Below are positions 44,376-56,227 of a stretch of DNA of 64,000 bases, piece after piece (position 1 is the stretch's first letter; each line of letters begins with the position of its first letter). A program made the translations under genes and the position numbers. The stretch covers positions 475,220,806-475,284,805 of the forward strand of contig OZ010795.1 in the NCBI GenBank assembly GCA_963932465.1, written 5' to 3'. The stretch comes from Maratus speciosus. Taxonomy: Eukaryota; Arthropoda; Arachnida; Araneae; Salticidae. The notes under the pieces are model-generated. The model did no database searches, was not told where the DNA came from, and worked only from the letters and a program-made list of their open reading frames with translations.

Positions 44376-45322
44376 GGCGCACAGTGGAGTATTTGACCCA
44401 AAAAACCAGGACAAAAATGCAAAAATTAAAATATCGTCAACAATTGTAAAAATCATATTTTTTTAATAACTAACTATTTGGTGCATCGATCTATGTCTAT
44501 TTTAGGAACCTGAGTTATATCCGGTGGCTCCTGGCCTCAGCTGAAGAGGAAGTTTCTTTTTGATAAGACGTGGTTTTTTGTTGTTTTTTGGCATTGTTGT
44601 TATGTTTAAATATAATTTTTTGTGGCTCAATGAATTGTTGAATTGAAACTAAACAGGGCTTACGTGTTTAACAAAGGTCAGAGCTTAGTGTTCAGTTATG
44701 TGTTAATTTAAATAGTTTCGTTTTTAATGTAATAAAAAAACATTAAATGTGTAAAAGGGTTATTTTTAAAGCGTTTTTGGCTCTAATTTATACATGTCGA
44801 AAGCTTTTAAATTATGTTCCGCGCTTTACCCCGTTATGTTTGAATTATAATCGTATTAGTTATAGTCTTGAGTGTCAATTTCTGCAAAAAAATCTTCCGC
44901 ATATTGTTGCCATTTTTTTATAATTTTTTTTTTCGGGATGACTATTTAAAGCTCTGTTTTGCGGCCACCGAATTGAAGAGATAAGAACTATATATTTACT
45001 GTCGTATTGCAGGTTTTTAGCCCACGGGATATTACCGGAGAGCTTTGTCAGCTACATATTCTGTCGGTATGTAGGTACGTACATACGCACGCATATCGAT
45101 ATCTTTTGAAAGAAATATCCGACCACCTTCAAATTTTATATACTTATTTATTGAAAAAGGGTTCCCTAATTAGTTCTTGGAGCTCATGTGTGTAACATAA
45201 GGAGAGAAAGAAGGAAATTAACCCTTTCAAGGACGGTGTCCTTAAAAAGGGACACCTAATTTTAATTCCAAAACTGACAAGCGGCACCAAGAAAATTTAA
45301 TTAAAATTTTCCTTTTATAATG

Positions 45323-45502
45323 TACCGTAATTTCCCGCGTATACGCCGCAGCTCAGATAATTCGATTTCCTACCAGAATTCGTTTTAAATAAAATGTGAC
45401 TTGCTTTTGCTTAGTATTTATTTGACTTCATTTTTTAAATAAAATTTCCGGTATGAAAAAGACTTAAACTAAGCCGCGGCGTATACGCGGGAAATTACGG
45501 TA
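45323..45502. mobile_element. MITE, 180 bp, with ~28-bp perfect inverted ends
   Basis: TACCGTAATTTCCCGCGTAT..CGCCGC on the left and GCGGCG..ATACGCGGGAAATTACGGTA on the right. Ends in TA, consistent with pogo/Tc1-type mobilisation. Confidence 0.85.
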
Positions 45503-46109
45503 CGTGAAAATAAGCAACTTCATATTTTCTAATAACGCCGTTTATCAACTAAAAAGAGTAAGCCATACTGTAGCGAGATCCTACAACTTCTTCTTCCAGC
45601 AAGGCCTGGTGGTAGTCCCGATAAAAGCCTAGAAGAGGGTGATGAAGAAGGTGAAAAATAGTTCTAAGGAATCATTTTGAAACTGGTAATATATTAAATA
45701 GATTCAAAATCTAGCAATCTATACTATATAGACTCCACTTTACTGAACCTACTATTAAATATAGCACTATTAAACATAAATTAAATGCAATAATTATTTT
45801 TAAATGTAATTTAAATGTAATAAGCATTATTGAATGTAAATAATAAGTTTTATATATAGTAACATTAAATACATTTAATTAAACATTAATACTGAATAAG
45901 ACAAACCTATCAACAATTACTTTCTTCTTAAAAACAGTAAATAGTTAAGGTTACAAGTCGCTCAACTTCCAAACTCCCTTCGGTAATGTTAAGTTAATGG
46001 ACATGTGATTTATTCGTTTTTCTTTTTGCTCTTCTTAAATGATGACTCTTTTTTTTTATTAATTGTCAAAATATTTCTAAAATGTATATTTATTATTATG
46101 TGAAGTGTT

Positions 46110-46735
46110 AAAATCTTACTTACACTTCGTCAGCTTTTAAGATATAAAATATTAAACTAAGCTATGGATTTGTATGTATACTTCATAGTATGCTAAAAGT
46201 TAGTTAAGTGAAACGCATAGCACAGTTAAAAATGTCCATTCAGCCATTTCCGTGAATAAACGGAAATGTACTTGAGAACTTTTGTGCAGCCCTGTATATG
46301 ATCTATAGAATGCATCCACACCAAGTAATATTGAAAAAAAAAATTGTTCTATTTTAAACCGCCTATCGTAACTACAAACGCTCTTCCAGCAATTATTGGT
46401 CATAGACTTCAATAGTTAAATTTATTCTTCAGCCATATTCTTTTGTGTGTCACTGTAAATGAACGATATATTCTATGCACACCATATTCTACAATAACTG
46501 CCTTAGTACACCTTAGCGATCTATATAAATTTCAGCACGTTTAAAAGTGTGATATCATTAAAATACAGAGCAAACGATTTTCCCCATAGACCATAATGTA
46601 AAAGAATTGTTTTGGGTGCCTCTGTAAATGAACCGCAAAGGCTATAGACTTCATTTACAATACCAAACATGCCATAGTGATACCCAATAACATCTAAGAA
46701 TTTCAAGCCAATCGGACTATATTTACACCGAAAAA
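46110..46735 (+). repeat. R1 modular repeat, shortened copy
   Basis: CCCTGTA-type beats at about 46292, 46454 and 46620. Lacks the terminal GACAGACGGACAG run, stopping at CGGACTATATTTACACCGAAAA. Modules align with 18440-19430. Confidence 0.65.
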
Positions 46736-47008
46736 TATTTTTGACCAGGATTCCGGGTCAAATACTCCACTGTGCGGCTCCAATATTCGTGTTTTTCACT
46801 GTAAGGCGGCGCTCGAATTCATATTTTGCTTTACCTGGCGGCGCGGTACTTTCGCTTATTCAGACACTGTATGTAATGACACGCCCCTCTCATATTTATA
46901 AAATTAAACTCGAATATAACAAGCATAGTTGATTGTGAATGTCTGACAGTTCGTAAGGAGTAAGAAATTACTTAGAGACGTGATTTTATCGACTACATAT
47001 GTACGAAT

Positions 47009-47213
47009 TTAACCGATTAAAGACCACCATGTTTTACAGGAATTTTATTCAGCTCACACCACTTTTTGTTAAACACTTTTTAGTTTCTGAATAATTGAAA
47101 TGTGTTAATTAAATAAGGCAAATTTTACATTTCTTTTTTACTGGTATCAAAAAAAGTGAAAAAATGACAAATATAATGTTGCGAAAACGCAATGTCAGTC
47201 TTTAATGGGTTAA
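47009..47213. mobile_element. Small TTAA-flanked MITE, ~205 bp
   Basis: TTAACCGATTAAAGACCACCA at the left and GTCAGTCTTTAATGGGTTAA at the right. piggyBac-type by TTAA and CC start; not confirmed. Confidence 0.65.
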
Positions 47214-47214
47214 C

Positions 47215-47640
47215 CTTTTATCTATTGCATTATGATCTACTGCAATTTTTTTCATGTAATTTTTTTTTCAGTTACTGTAACGGAAATTAAAGGATATACA
47301 TAAAAAAATACTGACACGTGAGAAATTTAATTCGTTAGAGGTAATTAATTAAAGTGGTACTTCAAAGTACCGTCAGTACACTAAGCCTAAAATATTCCCG
47401 TAACAGAAAATCCACATGGTATTTCAAATAAAGTTTACTAGTTGCTAAATAACAAGAAGACACTCGCAAGTTAACAATAAAAAAATATTATATTGGCATA
47501 GTTTTATTTTATACATGAAAAATGAGTAAAAATTGAAATTTGATGGCATTAAAAAAAACTAGTTTTTTTTTTTCGATTTCGATCTTCTTAGCAGTCCTTT
47601 AGTTATGCGGCGCCTGTATTCTAGGGACACTACATCTCCA
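47215..47640. other. Possible TTAA element fragment; no gene
   Basis: CCTTTTATCTATTGCATTAT directly follows the TTAA. TACTTCAAAGTACCGTCAGTA at 47354 resembles AAGTACCGTCAGTAGATAAA at 52109, suggesting related fragments. Boundaries unclear. Confidence 0.35.
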
Positions 47641-47644
47641 CGTA

Positions 47645-50386
47645 TGCAATATATGAATTTAGTCCAGTCAAATTAGGCAGATTTTGGGCCATTTTGGGAC
47701 ATAATTATAAAAGTTTTGAAACTTGGTAATATTGTTTGGGAGAGTCTACTAATGAACATACTAAAAGTCCTGATGGATGAGGGGTGAGCGAGAGTGGGGG
47801 GGGGGGGGGAAGAAGGTACCTTTTTTCGGTTTTTTGTTAATATCTCGTAATCTATATGTTCTATTAAAAAATTGCTAATGCAAAAAATAAAGACAATTAA
47901 ATTATCTACAGAAAAGGTAACAAACAGTTTTCTCTAGAGGCCATAGTTAACGAGATAATCGCATTCAAAAATGAAGAAATTTGCCAAAAGTCACACCAGT
48001 GCCAGAGCGGGTCAACGTGTCAACGACACTTACATTGCACCTACTTAATCTAAGCTTCCTTAAACGAACGTTAATAAATGTTGTGGTGAGGAAAATGGAA
48101 TCCTGAACAATAACCTCAAAAAATTACATTTTTTGTTAACATAAAACATACAAAAATGAAAAATGCGTAAAATACAATGATATAGGAATAAACAATATAC
48201 TAAAGTCCGTGATCATTTTGATTAACCCAGATTCAATGGGAAATTTCAAAAGATGTTGATTTGTGTTCCATTTCCATCAGGACATCCTCCTCAACAGGTG
48301 GTGGATTGTTTGAGCTGTCTCCATGGCAGTAGTGGCAGGCGGCAGTGCATGTGATTCCTGTTTTTCTACATCCACATTTTTGCCTGAAACCAGTTGTACA
48401 CTGGATGAGGTTTAGTACTGCCTCAGGGGCAGCAGGATAAGTGATTGTGATAGGCACTAACGTATGAACGCGCTAACGCTTCCAACCCCAGATGTCAGGA
48501 GGCAGTTCATTTCCCTGCCACAGCTGTATTTGTAAGCATATATTTTTATCTGAAGGGGTTAAGGCTGTGAGAAGAACAAGTATATCCACATCCTGTCCAA
48601 CAACAGTAACGTTGTCACTTTCACTCAATGCATCTGTAGCAATCTGAAAAGTCAGAGTGCCGGCATAATTAGGACTTTGCTAACATGAGACTCCTTTGTC
48701 ATTTAAATTAGAGGATAGAATGGGAATCAGTGTTGTCTTATCGTTCTTGTTTGAGAGAAACTGATTTGGGGGAACACTGATGACAGTATGTTCTTCATAA
48801 TGTATGTTAACTGACCTTTTCACTGAGCACCATCTATTTTATTCAGCTACTTTGGTACTGTTTACAAGGTCAGTGTATTCATCGAAAAGAATTCAACGTC
48901 CCTTTCCACAACAGTGTTTCTTAACGTACTTTATTTAGGTGTTGCAGATATCCTGTATTGTTAATCCCTCACATCATCTCATGCAACAGGAAGTCACCAT
49001 CCACAACTATTGTTTGTTGTTAGTCTATTATCTCATCTGATTCTTCTAATATTTGACACAAAGCACTTTTCTTTTTCTTGCGCATTCCGCAATCATTGAA
49101 AAGAGAGAGAGGATAAGGAGCCAATTTATATTGTAGGTAATTTGCTAAATCATCTTTACTACGTTTGCACAAGAAAATCCGTTGGAATATAACTAGAAGA
49201 TCCACAATTTTAGTAGTATTATGAAATTTTATTGAATTGTGTATACGGTTGAGTGATTGTGCTATAACTTTCCGAGCTAGTTTCAAATCTGAGCAACGTT
49301 TGCTGGACACCTGAATCATCTTTTTACTTCCGATTTCCAAAGTTTTGAAGCAGGTGATAGTTTCATCTCCAATAACCCCAGAAGATATTGATATAATTAT
49401 ATCTATCTGAGGAAAAGGCGTGTGATTTTCAAACCAAGTTTAAAAGTTTGGAGATATCCGCAGCATCTCTATTCATCAGAGCTTCACGAAAATACTTATG
49501 TTATTCACTAGAAGAAAGAGTTAAACCACAGAATTCTTCCAGGGCGGTACAAATATGAAAGGTAGATGTGGCGCCCAGAACCCACTTACTCAAAAGGCTG
49601 TCACTTATTCCTCGTCCACGTCTGAGCCTTCCAGAGCATTTCATAGATAGCATTAGTGTTTGCTCAATGGTTATGTCAGTCCAAAACTTGTCGCTGCGTT
49701 GAATCGTGAAATAGTTCTGTCGAGCAAACTTGTCGTTTTCCTCTTTGGTCATGACGGATTGAAGGCTCAACATGTCTATAATCTATTTAAATAAAAGTAT
49801 ACCAAACGAAAGTTACAGAAGGAAATTAAATTGGCGTTAAGCCACGGTTTTTAAAATGACTCCAAACCTGATTACGGAACATATAATCTATATAACATAA
49901 TCTATAGTTAAGAAAAATGTCATTTGTTGAAGTTATTGTTCAGGCTTCCATTCATCTGACCATAATATTTATTAACTCTCGTTTAAATTTAAGTTACGTA
50001 GATGCAATGTAAGAGTCATTGACCCGCTCTCTGGTACTGGTGTGACTTTCGGCAAATTTCTTCATTTTTGAATGCGATTATCTCGTTAACTATGGCCTCT
50101 AGAGAAAAATGTTTGCTACCTTTTTTGTAGAGAATTTAATTGCCTTTACATTTTGTATTAGCAATTTTTCAATAGGACTTATAGATTACGAGATATTAAC
50201 AAAAAAACGAAAAAAGGTACCTTCTTATGCATGCTCCCCCTCGCGTTTACCCCCCCCCCCCCCATTCATCAATACTTTTAGTATGTTTATTAGTAGACCC
50301 TTCCAAACAGTATTACCAAGGTTCAAAACTTTCGTAATTGTGTCCAGAAAAAAACCTAATTTGACTGGACTAATTTACATATGCCA
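47645..50386 (-). mobile_element. 2.74-kb TIR transposon carrying a PIN-like/CXC-domain gene
   Basis: Long inverted repeats (47645-48085 and 49965-50386, about 420-440 bp) share AGTCCAGTCAAATTAGG, TTGGTAATA.TGTTTGG, a G/C homopolymer (13-15 bases at 47798 and 50250), AAGGTACCTTTTTTCG, AACGAGATAATCGCATTCAA and a gene-proximal TTACATTGCA.CTAC block. Between them lies one broken gene on the minus strand and little else. I recognise the protein as belonging to an arthropod family but not to a named transposon superfamily. Confidence 0.8.
48233..49773 (-). pseudogene. Transposon protein with PIN/FEN-like nuclease motifs and C-terminal CXC domain (broken)
   Basis: Read from 49773 downward. (1) N-terminal block with YFTIQRSDKFW, TDITIEQTLM and GRGISDSLLSKWV (residues ~21-65 of the first frame). 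(2) After stops near 49500 and 49440, SGVIGDETI and a 106-residue frame (49340-49020) with FQRIFLCKRSKDDLANYL, APYPLSLFNDCGMRK and KSALCQILE. (3) After one stop, IVVDGDFLLHEMM, then decayed frames including ILFDEYTDLVNSTKVAE, ISVPPNQFLSNKNDKTTLIP. (4) QIATDALSESDNVTVVG and QDVDILVLLTA, an acidic motif as in PIN/FEN-type nucleases. (5) After LTPSDKN an apparent internal deletion, then LWQGNELPPDIWGW, one TAG, and the cysteine-rich tail CGCRKTGITCTAACHYCHG, a tesmin/TSO1-like CXC unit. Active-site assignment is inference. The copy cannot make a protein; about six breaks are visible. Confidence 0.75.
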
Positions 50387-50389
50387 TTT

Positions 50390-52128
50390 CTAGCATAGCA
50401 AAAAAGAACCGGTGCTACAACTTTTTCGATTTCCTATCTATATTATAAAGGACAAACATATCTGTGCGTAACGCATACGTCATTTTCCGAATGGCAACAC
50501 TTTGAATTTGAAATGAAATTTCAGTTTTGCAATTTTCGCTACTGCAAATTTTTAAACTTCTAAACATCACACAGTTTCAATTTTTACACCTTCGTGCAGG
50601 AAAAAAAATGTGCTTTTAAATGCAGTTTGTTTGAAAGCTGTATCTCAATTTATTTTTGAGATATTAAATTTTTTGTAGTTTTTAATACAAATTTTGTAAT
50701 CGTGGTAACTGAAGTACTCCATTTATATTGAAAGTAAATGGAAAATAGTCATGGTTTATTATTTTTATTGATTATATCCTTATTGATGCCATTTTCACAT
50801 TGCAAATAAAAGTAACTTTTTTATAATTTTTTAACAGAAAATGACGTCAGAGATTAAAAAAAAACACGCATTTTTCTTCATAAATCAGTTACATTTCAAT
50901 ATTTGGACATTACGTTGATACCGAGTTTGAGACGCCAGGCATAAAATGATTCAGTGAGTAAAAATGATGTCATATTTAAAACAAAACGATCATTTTTTTT
51001 CCTGATAAAACTAAATATTTGACCAATACTAAATGGCCCAATACTATGACAACTAAAGGCAAATTTCTGAATTATTTTTTCGCGGGTACTGAGATTAGAA
51101 CTTAAAGTTTGTGCGAATGTTCACATGAAAAGCTGTATCGGACAAATGTGACTTTAAATTTGGAAATACATTCATTAATAATCTGATGCGCGTTAAGATA
51201 CTTTCAAATTGTGAATTTGAGTTTTGAAAATGTGACAATAACGTACAGTTTAGAGTTTATGGGGGAAAATTTTATGATGTGACAAAGCGAAATCCTTTTT
51301 ACTGATTTTTCATCCCGTAAAAACAAACATAAGAGCCTCAATCGATAACTTCATCATAATTACTCATCTTGATTACGTATTCTAATGCAGTTTAATTTTT
51401 CAATAATTTAAGGAGTTGAAGTTATTGGAAATAATATTTTGGTAATTTTAGGTTAAAAATATTATTTGTTTTAAGAGTTAGACAACGAATGTAAGGTGAA
51501 TTTTTTATTGTAATTATTTTTGTAGGTTTATTATAAATTCGATCTGACAGTTCCTTTCTAACATTTTAGTTCGCCGAATTTCGACGGGTTCCAACTCGTA
51601 ATAAATAATAATGAAACAGAAAAGAAATACCTGGAAAATCATTACTACACTAGAATTTAGTAATTATATTACAAAGTAGATGGATAATTGCACAGAAGAA
51701 AAGAAAACAATAAGTTTTTCTCCAACACTCAGTGTATTGGCGGTACTTATAAGTACACCGAGTAATTCAACTGTTAAATCAAATAGATACTCCGTTCACC
51801 TAAAATAGCTTGACAAATTGTATTCTAAGATCACAATTAACATCTTTAAAAAAATCCAACACTTATCTTATATCCTTTACCGTGTTTGCAGCAATAAAAA
51901 GACAAGCGTGACAATCTATTACAAAATGTCGGCACAAAACACATCTTCGGTTTCAAAGATAGTCTCCTTCCTTGCTAAAATAACAAACTTGGAACTACTG
52001 CTGCCATGTATCTGGATAAAGTGGAGTTAAAAGAGTGTTTTTGCAAAGTACCATTAGAATATCAGTAATATTCACTATGGGAAGAAAGTTTAAAGTGAGT
52101 GATATCTATAAGTACCGTCAGTAGATAA
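50390..52128. other. No gene; dispersed-repeat pieces
   Basis: Blocks at 50560-50650 recur at 19730 and 25030. GGCGGTACTTATAAGTACACC (51738) and AAGTACCGTCAGTAGATAAA (52109) look like two ends of a decayed element. The 70-codon frame at 51818-52030 has no motif. Confidence 0.45.
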
Positions 52129-52132
52129 AGGG

Positions 52133-52341
52133 TTAAGCCCTTCGGGGCGAGCGTCTTTTACAGAATTTTTAATCTTTAATCACCGGTTTTTTAAAACAGA
52201 AATTTTTGCCTAATTGAATCGGGAAAAGGCTCGGATTAAATAAGGCAAAACTTACAATAAAAATTTACTGTTGAGAATAATACCCGATTCTGAGCATCTT
52301 ACGCGACACGAATACCGGTCGCTCGTCCCCTAGGGGCCTTT
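52133..52341. mobile_element. Small MITE, ~209 bp, GCCCTTCGGGGCGAGCG ends
   Basis: TTAAGCCCTTCGGGGCGAGCG on the left; CGCTCGTCCCCTAGGGGC on the right. TTAA only at the left. Interior AT-rich. Confidence 0.6.
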
Positions 52342-52430
52342 CATCTAGTACTCCTCCAAGAATATTCCTTTTCTTTTAAAGCTTTTGAATAGATTAATTA
52401 AATAATTTGTGCTTTGATCATTTCTCATTA

Positions 52431-53007
52431 CAGTAGAACCTCTTTTATCCGAAACTCTTTTAACCGAAACTCTCGGTTAACCGAAATCACTTTTTATTTT
52501 TTTTTCCCTAATTTTTTTTCACATTCCTTGTGTGCAAGTGGTCCTTTACGAACCACAAGTACAAATAAATATTTTTGATCCCCTTTCTTAGAATTCCTTT
52601 GAATTTAACTTGAGTTCCCGTAAGCTACGGAATGAACTAAAACTCAGAAAGAGGATGGAAAACCAGAATGTGTGAATGTGGTCTAGCAGGCGAAGAAAAC
52701 GAACAAATTAGCAAGTCTGAAGCTTTTCAATACAGTATTTAAAAAAAAAAAACTTTGTTATAGAGCCGCAAAACAAAAGCAATCGAAACTGCGACAAACA
52801 AAAGTTTGTTTTAAACCCTTGTGAAATGTTTTAAAGGTACTTAATTTCAAAATTAAAATTAAGGTAATTTAATCTTGTTTTTATTTTGCTATTGCTTTAT
52901 TTTTATTTATTCTTAATCTGAAATTCGAACCACTCTCGATTATCCGAAAATCTCGATTTTCCGAAAGATGTTCGGTCCCAATTTCTTCGGATAATCGAGG
53001 TTCTACT
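52431..53007. mobile_element. pogo/Tigger-like MITE, ~577 bp
   Basis: CAGTAGAACCTCTTTTATCC after TA on the left; GGATAATCGAGGTTCTACT before A on the right. CAGTAGAACCTC with CCGAAA motifs is characteristic of pogo/Tigger-type non-autonomous elements. Short internal echoes of TTAACCGAAA and TTATCCGAAAA near both ends. No transposase. Confidence 0.8.
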
Positions 53008-53089
53008 AATTTTGAAATCTGTGAAGAGATGCTTGTGCATTTCGAAATATAACAAATAAGAAATTAATACTGAAACGTGACATTTTTTT

Positions 53090-53450
53090 GTTACATCCTA
53101 ATAAATAAACGGATTAAAAAAAATCCCGAATGACACAATAGAGATTACCTCAGGACGACCTTTGAGCTGCTTCTAAATCCTTTTGTATATATTTTACAAG
53201 TCAGAAATTCCAAACTAGAAACTTACGTACTCGTAAAACAGTGAATTAAAAAAGTTTTTCTTTAGATCTGATTGAAAGAAATAACTAGAGTATTTAATTT
53301 CTCAATAGCTAAGCATTTTAGTAAATATTAAAGGATATATAGGATATGAAGGATTATTTACAAATACTTTTAAACACGTAAAAGGGATTGTTAAATGAAA
53401 TTGTAATATTTACTCTATAATCTAATAACCGATACATCAATTTGTTTGGA
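53090..53450 (+). repeat. Dispersed repeat, copy 1 (pairs with 58920-59290)
   Basis: Shared with 58920-59290: AATAAACGG, CCTTTGAGCTGCTTC, TTTTACAAGTCAGAAAT, GATTGAAAG.AATAA.TAGAG and TTTAA.CACGTAAAA.G blocks. Unknown class. Confidence 0.65.
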
Positions 53451-53556
53451 TGAACTGACTTAATTTAATTAAATGAAGAGTTCGGATGATAAAGGTGGTA
53501 TGTGAGATAAAAAAAAACATAAATTTAGTAGATAAAAGGGGTATATAATATAACAC

Positions 53557-53842
53557 GGTAGTACCTATTTAGTTATCCCATCGACCCATTTCGGCAAATT
53601 ATATAAATCGACAAACTATACAACTTGACATAATTTTCATTTTAAATAACAAAAGAACAAAGAAATTAGTATAACATTAATAAAAATACAAATAAAACGT
53701 CGAAATAAAAATCACTTGATGGCGTAAACACGTGTAACTGGCTTAAAATCAAGTGAATGTGACATTTGCGATCAATCATTATTGGTATATAATCTTATAG
53801 TTTGGCAATAGATTTTTGGTCTACGGGATAACCTCCTATGTT

Positions 53843-53843
<1 letters not shown>
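53557..53843. mobile_element. Family-C MITE, copy 2 (~287 bp)
   Basis: Left end GGTAGTACCTATTTAGTTATCCCATCGAC-like; right end degraded (CTACGGGATAACC). Interior AAACGTCGAAATAAAAATCA and AAATCAAGTGAATGTGACAT shared with copies 1 and 3. Confidence 0.7.

Positions 53844-53901
<58 letters not shown>
53843..53901. repeat. (CA)n(TA)n microsatellite
   Basis: About 11 CA units followed by a TA run. A 74-codon minus-strand frame reads through it and is not a gene. Confidence 0.95.
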
Positions 53902-53902
<1 letters not shown>

Positions 53903-53904
53903 GT

Positions 53905-54440
53905 CCGAAGACATATATAAGAATACATATATACGTATACGTACACATCTACCCTATATATATAAAATCCTAATGAAACGAATTTATGAAACGAATATAT
54001 GAAACGTCTGAAATGATCGATTCTTTGAATCGACTGATTAAACAACTGATTTAGTTTCACGGCGATTTCTCCTAAAATATGGAATACTTTGCGATGAAAT
54101 TAACACCAAAAATCCGTGTTGATCCACAGATCTCAAAACTGGTATTAGAATTTTTAAATTCGAATTAGTTTTCGAAATATTAATTTTTTTCTATTTTAAA
54201 TACATTTTTTCTAATGATGGCAACTCAAATTTTAATCATAACAGATTTTTTTTTTCGTAATTCAGAAAAGGTTACTATTTTAAATTAATTTGGCGACAGT
54301 TAGACCTCCTTTAAATCTATGCTAAGAATAATGCTTTTTTTTTGTATTTCGTTATCATTTTATTAAATACAAAACTTTCATTTAAAAATGAAACATTTAA
54401 ATTGATGGCTTTCACTTCTTTAAAAAAAAAAAAAAATGAA
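53905..54440. other. No gene recognised
   Basis: AT-rich with homopolymer A and T runs. Confidence 0.4.
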
Positions 54441-54444
54441 AAGA

Positions 54445-55345
54445 AAAATATTAGACACAGATGTCATATACGCACCGGGGTACCTAATTGGCGCACAAAT
54501 GGCATTATTTTGATAGACATGGTAACCCGGCTATTGTTGTTTATTTAATAATAAATGTATATTTACTTTTATTTCTTTTTTAAATTTATATAAATTATTT
54601 TGTTCTGTAGTAATTATTTTTTTGCTATTTCTTTTCGAAAATAATAGAAAATAATTAAAAAATACGGTACAATGTAGTAGTTATTCCGTCACTCAATTTC
54701 GCAAATTATATAAATCGCCAAACCATTCGCCAAATTGTACAGATTGACAAAATTTTTATTTTAAATAATGAAAGAGCAAATAAATTAGTATAACATTAAT
54801 AAATATAAAAATAAAACGTCGAAATAAAAATCACTTGATGACGTAAACACGTGTAACTTGCTAAAAGTCAAGTGAATGTGACATTTACGATCAAGCATTA
54901 TTGACATTTAATCTTATAGTTCGCGATAGATTTTTTGTCGACGGGATAACTAAGTAGTACCAAAAATACATATGTAACTGGTATTCGAAAACGAGGCTTT
55001 CGCCAAATTTTCGTAAAAAAAAAAAATCGTGCCAAACATGCGGTGCGTATATGACATCTGGCGAAATATTAAATTATGTAACAAACCATGACATTTCAAC
55101 TTCAAATCAATGTTTTAATTTACCAGTCGAACAGTAAAAAAATGCTAACTGGCGAGTTGAAAAAAAGATACTGGCGAGATTTGCACCCGGCTTTTTTTTC
55201 TTTCGGCACAGATGTCATATACGGCCCCATATTGGCGCGATTTTTTTCGGACGCCAATGTCATATACGCAACGGGTACTTAACTAGCGCCAAAGTATCGT
55301 TATTTTGCTTGATATGGTAAGCCGGATGTTGTTGTTTATGCTGTT
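54445..55345 (+). repeat. Direct-repeat pair enclosing a Family-C MITE
   Basis: ACACAGATGTCATATACGCAC..GGGTACCTAA.TGGCGC and ATGGTAA.CCGG.TGTTGTTTAT at 54450-54545 recur at 55205-55340. The inside also has GCGTATATGACATCTGGCG in inverse at about 55042. The original element boundaries are obscured by the MITE at 54666-54961. Confidence 0.5.
54666..54961. mobile_element. Family-C MITE, copy 3 (~296 bp)
   Basis: Left GGTACAATGTAGTAGTTATT; right GACGGGATAACTAAGTAGTACC-like end. About 80-85 percent similar by eye to copy 2. Confidence 0.75.
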
Positions 55346-55349
55346 GATG

Positions 55350-55795
55350 CGTTCCCCAAATTGGCGTTGGAAAAAAATCACGCCAACACCTGCTATGCTC
55401 TAACATGTCCAGGAATCAGTACTGACACGCATTCAGTTGTGCATTTCCACCAATAGAGAACACTTTGAGGAGTGTCTCTAGTAGTTCTTGGCGTTTGACG
55501 CATTAATTTTTTATAGTAGACTGTTTTCTGATATTATAATAAATTGATATTTATTTTTCTGTTTAATTTCAATATTTCATACTTCGCTTTCTATACGACC
55601 CCTAAAAGTCAGCTCAAATTTTTAGATGAAATAACCCTCTTTGATGATACCCCAATTTGGTGATACTGGCTAAAGATGGTTTTGCCATAAAAAGGACATA
55701 GTACCCTGATTTTGATCTCGAATTACTTTAATTTGTCTTTTAACTGATCCTTCAATGAAACACAAAATCATGTGCAAAAACCTCAAACTTTGAAA
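55350..55795. other. No gene recognised
   Basis: AT-rich; no motif. Confidence 0.4.
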
Positions 55796-55799
55796 TTTA

Positions 55800-56075
55800 A
55801 TAACTGTGTCAGTTTTTGTAGTGCAGATGTCAAACTTTTTGTGTTATATGTGTTATGATATGTGTAAACATTTACTAAATATACCTATAGGGACTGGGGG
55901 ACCGTATAAAAAGTTAGATTTTGTAATTTTTATAAAATTGATTTTTTACTTTAATTAATGCCACAACATGAATATTTACCACATTTGAAACGTTTTGTAA
56001 TTGGAACTATATGCCTACGACAACGGTTGAGAAATTAAAGGTCGGCGATAGATAACATACTGCGCCCTGTATAGG
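55800..56075. repeat. Degraded right end of the element family at 9-1978
   Basis: Shares CTATAGG.ACTGGGGGACCGTATAAAAA, TTTTGTAATTGGAAC.ATATG and a GCCCTGTATA end with 1790-1980. Divergence is considerable. No left end found. Confidence 0.65.
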
Positions 56076-56227
56076 ATTTTTTTCTTGCACCTACTTAATG
56101 ATTCACTTGGCTTATAACTAAAAATGAATGCACCTATTAGCATTTCAATTTTATACAACATTTGTTAGTCACTCGAACAAATAAAACTCTTAGTAGATCA
56201 CGGCAATTCATCCACATCAATAATATA

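Larger units (their letters stand above)
44380..46774. mobile_element. TIR element, ~2.4 kb, CACAGTGGAGTATTTGACCC ends
   Basis: CACAGTGGAGTATTTGACCC at 44380 is mirrored by GGGTCAAATACTCCACTGTG ending at 46774; a weaker CCAGGA.. match continues inward. The interior holds the MITE at 45323-45502 and an R1 copy at 46110-46735 abutting the right end. No coding motif. Non-autonomous; superfamily unknown. Confidence 0.7.

Noticed and set aside
45219..45270. TTAACCCTTTCAAGGACGGTG as the left end of a piggyBac-like element
   Set aside because: No mirrored right end could be located in the following sequence.
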